The notes beneath the pieces were generated by a model. The model worked only from the letters and a program-made list of their open reading frames with translations, had not been told where the DNA came from and made no database searches. Position numbers and translations under genes: made by a program. Shown one piece after another: positions 22,345 through 31,005 of a stretch of DNA of 32,956 nt. Source of the DNA: Gemmatimonadota bacterium (GTDB lineage Bacteria; GCA-2686955). The stretch's first letter is position 1. Every line of letters starts with the position of its first letter. Where the stretch lies: NCBI GenBank assembly GCA_002686955.1, contig NYZA01000093.1, positions 1-32,956 of the forward strand, read 5' to 3'.

Positions 22345-23592
22345 ATGACGCCGCGCATTCCACAACTCCGCACTCCGCTCGCCGCGATGGCCGTGGCGTG
22401 GATCGTGGCGTGCTCGGCGACCGATCAGACCTTGCTCGCCCCGGATGGGGATCCGGCGGAGGATGGCTCCCCCCTGCCGGGGGTCTTCGACGACGACACG
22501 ACGGTTTCCGGTGAGCTGGTGATCCGGGAGATGTTGAGGGTCTCGCGGGGCACCACGCTGACGGTGGCCGCCGGCAGCGCACTGCTCTTCAGAGACGATG
22601 GAGACAGCATCGCGGGGATCGATGTGGCGGGTGTTCTGCTGGCCCAAGGGAGCGCGAGCTCTCCGGTGCGCTTCGGATCGGCCGATACGGTGCCGCGTGC
22701 CGGAGATTGGGAAGGGATCTACGTTCACGGCGGAAGCGCGGTGCTCGCCCACACTCGGATCGACCATGCCAGGATCGGATTGCGGGTCTCTGGCGGGGCG
22801 TTGGCGAGGATCGATTCGTGCGTGATCGATTCGCACGAGCAAAGTGCGGTGATGACCGAGTCGGGCTGGGCGAACATCACCGGCAGCACCTTGGAAGCAG
22901 AGCGGTTCGGAGTGCGCGCGGAGGGCGGCGGCGTGGTTGTCAGAGGGGGCTCGATCACTGGGAAGAGCGAGGCGGGATTTCTGGGACACGCGAGCACCGA
23001 CACGGTTTTGGCGGCGACTCTGGACGGAGAGGATGCGCTGGTGATCGATGGGGGCTACCAGACTCTGGTGCGGGGGTGTGTGCTTCAGGGGGATCGGTAC
23101 GGCGTCTCATTGGTCGGTCGGGTTTCGGACGCGCTGATCGATTCGAACACGGTCCTTCCCGGGATGACCGGGATCTTCGTGGTGGACTCGCGGCGGACCC
23201 AGGTGAGCCGAAACACGATCCGGAAGTCGATCGATGCGGGGATCGAGTGCCGGGACGCGGACGTGGAAGTGACCGCGAATCTGGTGGATACCTGCGATAT
23301 CGGCCTGTGGGTCGCGGGCGGTGACGTGATGGCCTCGGGGAACGCGTTGGCGGGCAACCACAGCGACGGAATCCGGATCGATGCGGGGGTGCCCGAGATC
23401 GTGGGGAACAGCATCGTGGGGAACGGCGGGTATGGCGTGCGAACCGAGGTTTACGGGATCGACGCGAGCGGCAACTGGTGGGGCGACGCGAGTGGGCCGT
23501 ACCAGGAGCTCTACAATCCCGGCGGGACGGGGGACCGCGTGCCGCGGGTCCTGATCGTCAATCCCTGGCTCGATGCTCCTCCCTCGCAATGA
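22345..23592 (+). CDS. Right-handed parallel beta-helix lipoprotein
   Basis: The protein is 415 aa from ATG 22345, 65 nt after the sulfatase-like gene; an in-frame ATG at 22300 is an alternative. The N-terminus leads to WIVAC, a plausible lipobox. From about residue 55 on, short rungs with G-[IVL]-x-V-x-[GSN] patterns repeat (IDVAGVLLAQG, GSAVLAHTRIDHARIGLRVSGG, DALIDSNTVLPGMTGIFVVDS, NSIVGNGGYGVRTE). The chain closes with GNWWGDASGPY, a motif common at the end of pectate-lyase-like/NosD-type helices. It is probably an exported polysaccharide-binding or -cleaving protein, but I see no catalytic residues that define a lyase family. Its 3' end overlaps the opposing glycosyltransferase by 35 bp. 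Confidence 0.85.
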   Translation: MTPRIPQLRTPLAAMAVAWIVACSATDQTLLAPDGDPAEDGSPLPGVFDDDTTVSGELVIREMLRVSRGTTLTVAAGSALLFRDDGDSIAGIDVAGVLLAQGSASSPVRFGSADTVPRAGDWEGIYVHGGSAVLAHTRIDHARIGLRVSGGALARIDSCVIDSHEQSAVMTESGWANITGSTLEAERFGVRAEGGGVVVRGGSITGKSEAGFLGHASTDTVLAATLDGEDALVIDGGYQTLVRGCVLQGDRYGVSLVGRVSDALIDSNTVLPGMTGIFVVDSRRTQVSRNTIRKSIDAGIECRDADVEVTANLVDTCDIGLWVAGGDVMASGNALAGNHSDGIRIDAGVPEIVGNSIVGNGGYGVRTEVYGIDASGNWWGDASGPYQELYNPGGTGDRVPRVLIVNPWLDAPPSQ

Positions 23593-24820
23593 CGCCGGAT
23601 AGGATCTCGATATAGCGCTCGAGCTGCGCCCTCTGCTCATAGTGGCGCCAGGCGCGTTCCCGTCCCCTCTCCCCCATCGCGCGGGCTTCGGCGGGATCGT
23701 CGAGGAGCCGCTCCAGGCCCCGGCGCAATGAGGCGCGGTCGCCGAACGGTGCGAGGATGCCGGTGTCAGGGACTGAGAGCCACTCGCTCACGCCCCCCGC
23801 GTCGAAGGCGACAACGGGCAGGGCATGGGCCTGGGCCTCGATACCGACCGCGCCGAACGACTCGGGGATGAGGGAGGGGAAGGCGAGGATGGAGATACCG
23901 CGGTAGAGACTCGGGATGTCGGCGGGCGACACGTGGCCGAGGATCTCGATCCGCTCTGGGAGGCCGGCGGCGCGCACCTGTTCGCGCGCGGCCCCCAGGT
24001 TCGGTCCCTCACCGACGAGACGGGCCGAAAAGTCGCGACGGGGGGCCATTTCGATCAGGATGTCGAGCAGGAGCTCCATCCCCTTGACGGCGTCCCAACG
24101 TCCCACCGCGCCGATGACAGGGCGGGCCGGCGGCGGCTCGAGGGGGGCGAGGGTGTCGCGCGGCCATGGGATGGTCTGTCCCACAACGTGGATTCGGTCT
24201 CGGGAGATGCCGTTTCTTTCGAGCTCGATGCCGATGTAGGCGGAGTCGCAGAGCAGCGCGGGTAGGCGGCGGAATGCGCGCAGCTCGGTCCAGCGGATCA
24301 GCGTTTCGCGGGCCTGTTCGACTAGCGACCCCGCGGCGAGAGGGTCGCGGCGGTCTTCGGAGAGGCAGCCCCGAGTCAGGCAGCGATGGCCGAAAGGGTA
24401 GGGGCAGATGCGGGGACGGTTTTCGCTGGGATCGGTGTCCGGCAGCACCTTGGACCGAGTTTTCGGGCAGAAGACGCGGGCGTCGTGCACCTGCTTGATG
24501 GTCGGCACCCCGCGCGCGCAGCCACGGAGGACCGGGGCGGTGAGGAAACCGATCGTGGTGTGGAAGATGGCGACGTCGGGAGCGTGACGATCGATGATCC
24601 GCTCCAGAGCGGCCAGGGCGCGGCGGCCGGTGGCGAATCCTCGGGCGCGGGGGAGGGTCAGCTCGATGCGACCTGGATGGCGAAAGGGGGCGGGATCGTC
24701 GTCGGGCGAGGCGATGATCACCTCGTGACCCATCTCTTCGAGGGCTTCACTGGTGCGGAGCAGGTAGAATTCCGCTCCGCCGAACGGCCTGTAGAGGTTG
24801 TGGACTCGCAAGATTCGCAC
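23558..24820 (-). CDS. GT4-family glycosyltransferase with cysteine cluster
   Basis: The protein is 420 aa from GTG 24820. It has a GT-B fold: ILRVHNLYRPFGGAEFYLL at the N-terminus, VHDARVFCPKT, then a cysteine group (C-PYPFGHR-C-LTRG-C) seen in a subset of GT4 enzymes that may bind zinc. The donor domain has VIGAVGRWDAVKGMELLLDI, ILGHVSPADIPSLYRG, FPSLIPESFGAVGIEAQAHALPVVAFDAGG with the ESFGxxxxEAxAxGxPV-type site. It stands alone, far from the main cluster, convergent with the beta-helix gene (35-bp overlap) and divergent from moaC. The acceptor is unknown. Confidence 0.87.
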   Translation of the reverse strand: MRILRVHNLYRPFGGAEFYLLRTSEALEEMGHEVIIASPDDDPAPFRHPGRIELTLPRARGFATGRRALAALERIIDRHAPDVAIFHTTIGFLTAPVLRGCARGVPTIKQVHDARVFCPKTRSKVLPDTDPSENRPRICPYPFGHRCLTRGCLSEDRRDPLAAGSLVEQARETLIRWTELRAFRRLPALLCDSAYIGIELERNGISRDRIHVVGQTIPWPRDTLAPLEPPPARPVIGAVGRWDAVKGMELLLDILIEMAPRRDFSARLVGEGPNLGAAREQVRAAGLPERIEILGHVSPADIPSLYRGISILAFPSLIPESFGAVGIEAQAHALPVVAFDAGGVSEWLSVPDTGILAPFGDRASLRRGLERLLDDPAEARAMGERGRERAWRHYEQRAQLERYIEILSGVIAREEHRARD

Positions 24821-24838
24821 GGGCGCAGAATAGCGCCC
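24821..24838. promoter_or_regulatory. Palindrome in a 44-nt divergent gap before moaC
   Basis: GGGCGC (24821-24826) and GCGCCC (24833-24838) form a perfect inverted repeat with a 6-nt spacer AGAATA. It abuts the GTG start of the glycosyltransferase and fills much of the 44-nt gap to moaC. It could be an operator shared by both genes or a hairpin in the glycosyltransferase leader. Confidence 0.4.
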
Positions 24839-24864
24839 AGGGTCCGCGAGGAAAGAGAAAGAGA

Positions 24865-25389
24865 ATGAGCGAGACTCGAAAAGCCCGGATGACCCACGTG
24901 GACGGGAGCGGGAGGGTCAAAATGGTTGACGTGGGCGAGAAGGAAGTGACCCGGCGCAGGGCGGTCGCGGAGGGCCGGATCTCGACCTCGGCCGAGGCGG
25001 TCGCTCAGGTGCTGGAGAGCCGGGCGGCGAAAGGGGATGTTTTGGCGGCGGCGCGGATCGCCGGGATCTCGGCGGCCAAGCGAACCTCGGAGTGGATTCC
25101 GCTCTGTCACTCGGTGCCGATCGATTCGGTGGGTGTGGAGATCCGGCCGGTGGAGGGAGCGGATGGGGAGGATTCGAGCGAGGGGGACTGGAAGGGACCG
25201 GGGTTCGTGGTGAAGGCGGAGGCCGTGGCCACGGGGCGAACCGGGGTCGAGATGGAAGCGCTCACGGCGGTGAGCGGGACGCTCTTGACGCTCTACGACA
25301 TGCTGAAGGCGGTCGATCGGGCGATGGAGATCGGGGGCGTGCGGCTCCTGTTGAAAGAAGGGGGACGGAGCGGAAGGTGGACACGATGA
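24865..25389 (+). CDS. moaC: Cyclic pyranopterin monophosphate synthase
   Basis: The protein is 174 aa, slightly longer than the usual ~160 because of an acidic insert near residue 95-110. Family signatures are all present: MTHVDGSGRVKMVDVGEKEVTRR, AARIAGISAAKRTSEWIPLCHSVP and VEMEALTAVSGTLLTLYDMLKAVDRAM, including the catalytic Lys and Asp in the last block. It converts the MoaA product to cPMP in molybdenum cofactor synthesis. A purine-rich GAGGAAAGAGAAAGAGA precedes the ATG. It overlaps moeA by four bases (ATGA at 25386-25389), so the two are co-translated. Confidence 0.96.
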   Translation: MSETRKARMTHVDGSGRVKMVDVGEKEVTRRRAVAEGRISTSAEAVAQVLESRAAKGDVLAAARIAGISAAKRTSEWIPLCHSVPIDSVGVEIRPVEGADGEDSSEGDWKGPGFVVKAEAVATGRTGVEMEALTAVSGTLLTLYDMLKAVDRAMEIGGVRLLLKEGGRSGRWTR

Positions 25390-26586
25390 TCGAGGTCAGC
25401 GAAGCGCGAGAGCGAGTGGAGCGGGCGATCCGGCGGATGCCCGAGGAGCATCTGCCCTTGGACGAAACGCTCGGCATGGTCTTGGCGGCCGATGCGCGCT
25501 CCGACGTGTCGGTGCCGCCCAGCGATTGCTCGGCGATGGACGGGTTCGCGGTGCGCGCGGACGATCTGGGGGGTGAAGCGACGAGGCTCCGGGTCGTGGA
25601 AGAGATCATGGCTGGTCGGTTTCCGCGGCGCGAGGTCGGGGCGGGAGAGGCCGCGAGGATCATGACGGGGGCGCCGATGCCAGGGGGGGCCGACGCGGTG
25701 GTGATGGTAGAGAAGACAACGTCGCCCTCGCGCGAGATGGTGGAGGTTCGGGACGCCCCCGAGGCGGGGCAGCACGTGCGTGTCGCCGGGGAGGATCTGA
25801 GCGAAGGTTGTGTCGTTCTGCGCGCAGGAACAGCGATTCGCGCGGCGGAGATCGGGCTTTTGGCGTCGGCTGGGTGCGAGCCGGTGCCCGTGTTCAGGCG
25901 CCCGGTGGTGGCTGCGCTCACGACGGGCGATGAGATCGTGCCGCCGGGTGAGAAGCCGGGACTGGGGCAGATCCGCGATTCGAACGGGCCGGCGCTTCGG
26001 GCGGCGATCCGCGAGGCCGGCGGCGTTCCGCTCGACCTGGGGACCGCGCGCGATGAGCGGGGGCACACCGAGGAGCTAGTGCGCAGGGGGCTCGACGAGG
26101 CCGATTGCCTGGTGACCTCGGCGGGGGTGTCGGTGGGGGACCGCGACTATGTGCTCGATGCACTCGAGGCGGCGGGGCTGGAGCGGAGCTTCTGGCGGGT
26201 GAAGCAGAAGCCGGGAAAGCCGCTGCTCTTCGGGGTGGCCGGGGAGAAGCCGGTCTTCGGGCTGCCGGGCTATCCGGTGTCGACGCTGATCAGCTTCGAG
26301 CAGTATGTGCGGCCCTCGATTCGGCGAATGCTTGGGCTGACCGGGCACGGACGGCGGATGATCGTCGCTACGGCTACGGAGGAGATTCGCGGCGCGAAGG
26401 AGCGGCTGACCTTCTTGCGTGTCGTGGTCGAGCGCGGCGAGACGCGCGGCTGGCGGGTGGCCTTGGCCGGCGCGCAGGCGTCGGGGGTGCTCTCGACGAT
26501 GGCCCGCGCCGACGGGCTGATCGAGCTCGAAGCCGGGCGGGTGATCGAGGAGGGCGGACGCATCGAAGTGCGCCTGCTCCGGCCGA

Positions 26587-26594
<8 letters not shown>
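25386..26594 (+). CDS. moeA: Molybdopterin molybdenumtransferase
   Basis: The protein is 402 aa from ATG 25386, the family length. DCSAMDGFAVRADD, GEAARIMTGAPMPGGADAVVMVEKT, TGDEIVPPGEKPGLGQIRDSN, SAGVSVGDRDYV, KQKPGKPLLFG and FGLPGYPVSTLISFEQYVRP are the MoeA landmarks. It inserts molybdate into adenylylated molybdopterin. GGAAGGTGG precedes the ATG inside the end of moaC. The 3' end overlaps that of the convergent glyS gene by 8 bp. The other cofactor genes (moaA, moaD, moaE, mogA) are not in the window. Confidence 0.96.
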
Positions 26595-27927
<1,333 letters not shown>

Positions 27928-27975
27928 TTCTGCTCTTGCCTGTGGTCGTTGGGGTTGGGAACTGGCGAGGGTAGC

Positions 27976-30027
27976 ATGGGGGGGGGTGACGCGCCGGCGG
28001 GCGTGATCGTTCAGCCCGTTCCGGAGATCAATCTGCTGGAGAATCCCGGGTTCGAAACCAAGATCAACCCGAACAACCTGAGCTCGATGTTCGGTTGCGG
28101 GACCGCTCTGCCGCCGGGGGAGCATGTGGTCCAATGGTGGGGTGTCGAGATCGAGAATTCCGACTTCAACTACTACGGTGTGATGGAACCGGGCGCGGAC
28201 CCCCAGCGGCAGATCGAGTTCGCGACGGAAGCAGGAGGGAACACGGTCGCCCATTTCAAGTGGGGCGCGCCGGTCGATGAGTACTTCTTGACCTATCGGC
28301 GAAGCCCTACTTCATGTACCTACCTCCAGAACCAGTCGATCAGCATCGACCAGTGGGAGAAGGAGGACATCCACATTCGATTCCGGGCCAAGGGGACGCC
28401 CGGCGAGCAGCTGACCGTGACCGCGCTGCTCTCGAATGTACGCTTTCTCGATTTCGCACAAGACGACCTCGATGAAGTAGTGGACCCGCGCACCGATGTC
28501 GCTCTGGCGGCGGCCTGGACGGACCACGAGATCGTGATCGACAAAGCGACCCTCCCCTGGGCGATCCGATCGATGTCGATCCGTTTCGCGCTCGAGAATC
28601 CCAGCGCTCAGGCCGCGCTCGACGATGTCGAGATCGTCGACGAGCTGCTGTGGATCACACAAAGTGGAGAGGCGAACGACGTCGAGATCCACCCCGACGG
28701 GCAGCTTCGCGTAAACGGCGAGCCTTACGCGCTTTCCACCCTGGACGACAAGGCACAGCCAAGCTCTCTCCAGGGCCTGAAGGATCGGTATCAGAAGATC
28801 GGGTTCGGTGAAGAGGGGCTCGAATTCAACACCGTCATCTTCAACCCAGAGCACGCGAACAGCTACCCGACCAAGCGGCATGCCCTCCTTGCTCTCGACG
28901 CCGCCCAGTCCGCGGGAATGAAGGTCATTCTGTGGCTGCCCAACTACCCCGCGACCGATCCTGGCACCCCCCTCCCGCTCGTACCGGGCCTGACCGAGGA
29001 GTGGGTCAACGCCTTCAACGATCATCCCGCTTTCCTCGGCTGGAGCTACGGGGACGAGCTCGCCCCGAGCCAGGTGGAGCTGGCAAACGATCCGATCCAC
29101 TGGGACGACAAGAGCCTGCTGCGGCTCTACGAGGAGATCGACGCGCTCGACACGGCCTTCCAGCCGATCTTCGCCTACACGTCGGGGATCATGTTCGAAG
29201 ACTTCAATCACCCCGTCGGTGGAGCGCCCCAATGGGCGAACAGCGACCTCTGCAAGGATGACCGTCCCTACGGCTGCCTACGGGCCATGCTCGAAATGAC
29301 GCACATCGTGATGCCGAACTATCACCCGATCCGAGCCAGCGGCAGCGAGCCCGAGGATGTGATCGGCATGCTCTCTCAGTGGTGTTGGTCGGCCGCGTAC
29401 CATCACTATGTGGAGAAGATCATCTCGCCGGAAGGCGTGTCACCCACCGACGCCCGCGCGGTGCTGCCCGTCGTACAGTTCCGGCCGTACCACTGCAGTG
29501 CGGCGCGCCCGGCGTGGGGCTACCAGGTGCGGGCGATGGCAGCGCAGGCGGTGGCCTCGCACGGGATCGGGTATATCGCGCACGACAACGCGGCACTGGT
29601 GGACGGATTTCCGGACGGAGACTGTGACGACCATGTTCCGCCGGCGCAGACATGGATCTGGGACATTCTGGACGAGGAGAATCGCGCGCTGTGGCAGGCG
29701 TACTACAACGGCACCGACCACGCCACCGATATCCTCGACCAGTTCCCGGACGTCAATCGCACGGCGGAGAATATCGCCGAGAGGCGCTTCGACGGGCTCC
29801 CGGCCTTCAACACGTTGCCGCCCAAGATCGTGCTGCACGGCGCGCCCAAGACCACGCACGGGGGGCCAACCTGGACGGTTCAGGATGGGTGGATGAGCAA
29901 GGGCGGTGAGCTGGGCCAAGACATGTTGGTCCGCTCGTCGGACGTGTGCGGAGGCATCGAGTTGGGAGACTGCACCGGCTTCGGCGTCGTCGATTTCGAC
30001 GACCTGAGCGGAGTGATCGACCCCTAG
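27976..30027 (+). CDS. Glycoside-hydrolase-like protein, part before an in-frame TAG
   Basis: There are 683 codons from ATG 27976 to TAG 30025-30027. The start codon lies in a run of nine G (27978-27986), and no signal peptide follows, odd for this kind of protein. NLLENPGFE (~19-27) opens a beta-sandwich like those of carbohydrate-binding modules, extending to about residue 230. A likely TIM barrel follows: LKDRYQKIGF, AAQSAGMKVILWLPNYPA, HPAFLGWSYGDELAPS with acid pair Asp360/Glu361 placed like the acid/base of clan-A hydrolases, then ILVMPNYHP-like and GIGYIAHDN strands. No known GH family is recognised. After the TAG the same frame stays open for 325 more codons, so this is probably the first two thirds of one 1009-codon gene. 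Confidence 0.75.
   Translation: MGGGDAPAGVIVQPVPEINLLENPGFETKINPNNLSSMFGCGTALPPGEHVVQWWGVEIENSDFNYYGVMEPGADPQRQIEFATEAGGNTVAHFKWGAPVDEYFLTYRRSPTSCTYLQNQSISIDQWEKEDIHIRFRAKGTPGEQLTVTALLSNVRFLDFAQDDLDEVVDPRTDVALAAAWTDHEIVIDKATLPWAIRSMSIRFALENPSAQAALDDVEIVDELLWITQSGEANDVEIHPDGQLRVNGEPYALSTLDDKAQPSSLQGLKDRYQKIGFGEEGLEFNTVIFNPEHANSYPTKRHALLALDAAQSAGMKVILWLPNYPATDPGTPLPLVPGLTEEWVNAFNDHPAFLGWSYGDELAPSQVELANDPIHWDDKSLLRLYEEIDALDTAFQPIFAYTSGIMFEDFNHPVGGAPQWANSDLCKDDRPYGCLRAMLEMTHIVMPNYHPIRASGSEPEDVIGMLSQWCWSAAYHHYVEKIISPEGVSPTDARAVLPVVQFRPYHCSAARPAWGYQVRAMAAQAVASHGIGYIAHDNAALVDGFPDGDCDDHVPPAQTWIWDILDEENRALWQAYYNGTDHATDILDQFPDVNRTAENIAERRFDGLPAFNTLPPKIVLHGAPKTTHGGPTWTVQDGWMSKGGELGQDMLVRSSDVCGGIELGDCTGFGVVDFDDLSGVIDP
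27978..27986 (+). repeat. G9 homopolymer spanning the start codon of the GH-like gene
   Basis: Nine consecutive G begin at the third base of the ATG at 27976. Such tracts are prone to slippage in cells and to miscalling in sequencing, so the reading frame upstream of about 27986 is the least certain part of this gene. Confidence 0.8.
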
Positions 30028-31005
30028 TTGGTGGAACAAGCCAGGTTGCACTTGACTCTGCACTCGCTCTGGCCGAGTCCCGGAGTTTGCGACGATATCC
30101 GCTTCTGCGGCTATCAGTCGGCCACCCCGCATATCGGCCGCCTGCCCTCCAACGCCGGCCAAACCGATTCGCTGGTCTGGAACTGGGGCATGTTGTGGAA
30201 CGACTTCGTCAACTACAACGATCAGCATGGAGTCTTCAAGCATGTGAACGATCAGATCACCCACTTCGATCTAGGAGCGCAATTCCTCGTCGCGGGAAAG
30301 CACCTCTTCGGCGTCCACCAGGCCATCGAGAATCCCTCGGTACCCGTAGGCGCCGGCGCGTGGCCATTCAACCAGATGACCGCTTTCGACGTCACTCCGG
30401 TGGTCCGGCTCTGGGCGGCGTCGAACGATTTGAACAACGGCTTCTTTGTTCAGCCCTATCTGCCGATGCGCTCCTACGAAATCGACACCTACTTCCATTC
30501 CAGTCTGAGCCAGGACAGTCGAGAGGGCGTGAAGCCCTTCCTCGCGATCTATCAGCGCCCCTCCTACGATCCACCGTACCAGCCGCCGGGCGAGCGGGCG
30601 GTGATCTACTACGAAGCCACCAATAAGGCGGTGCGGGTGTACGAGCTGGAGCGCCTTCCGGAATCGCGCAGCACCGAGCTCTTGGTGGTCAACGGCAGCG
30701 GGGTCGATCAGTGCTTGCGCCTCTACTCGAATCGTGAATCGGCCCAGACGCCCTTGCTGAGATCCGCCGTCACCGGCAACTCCGTCGGACACGCGAACCC
30801 GGTGCCGAACGCGGAGTTCGTCGATCTCGGTGCGTGGGAGGCGCAGTGGACCGCCTGCCCCACGTCTCTGGACACCGACCCAGAGATCTGGGCGGACGAG
30901 ACCTACCAGCCGATTACTCGCTGGGACATCAACGTTCCCACAGCGCATGGCGATCTGGGCAGCCCATTTCTGATCCTGATCACCGATCCGCCGCTTCCGC
31001 AATGA
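30028..31005 (+). CDS. Same-frame continuation of the GH-like protein after the TAG codon
   Basis: These 325 codons follow the TAG directly in the same frame (TTG GTG GAA). There is no gap and no visible ribosome site for independent initiation; the TTG could serve only weakly. The sequence reads as a continuation of a mixed beta domain: VVDFDDLSGVIDP, stop, LVEQARLHLTLHSLWPS, then DIRFCGYQSATPH, VPVGAGAWPFNQMTAFDVTPVVRLW, YEIDTYFHSSLSQ and AVIYYEATNKAVRVYELERL, all beta-rich. It ends in TGA overlapping the next ATG as ATGA, which implies ribosomes do reach this stop. Possible explanations are a recent nonsense mutation, a sequencing or assembly error, or readthrough. Confidence 0.65.
   Translation: MVEQARLHLTLHSLWPSPGVCDDIRFCGYQSATPHIGRLPSNAGQTDSLVWNWGMLWNDFVNYNDQHGVFKHVNDQITHFDLGAQFLVAGKHLFGVHQAIENPSVPVGAGAWPFNQMTAFDVTPVVRLWAASNDLNNGFFVQPYLPMRSYEIDTYFHSSLSQDSREGVKPFLAIYQRPSYDPPYQPPGERAVIYYEATNKAVRVYELERLPESRSTELLVVNGSGVDQCLRLYSNRESAQTPLLRSAVTGNSVGHANPVPNAEFVDLGAWEAQWTACPTSLDTDPEIWADETYQPITRWDINVPTAHGDLGSPFLILITDPPLPQ

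Noticed and set aside
28312-29232. 306-codon minus-strand frame inside the GH-like gene
   Set aside because: Antisense shadow; the sense frame has coherent domains and the antisense one does not.
30025-30027. TAG as pyrrolysine or a genome-wide reassigned codon
   Set aside because: At least four other intact genes in the window end in TAG, and no pyrrolysine genes or methyltransferase context are visible.
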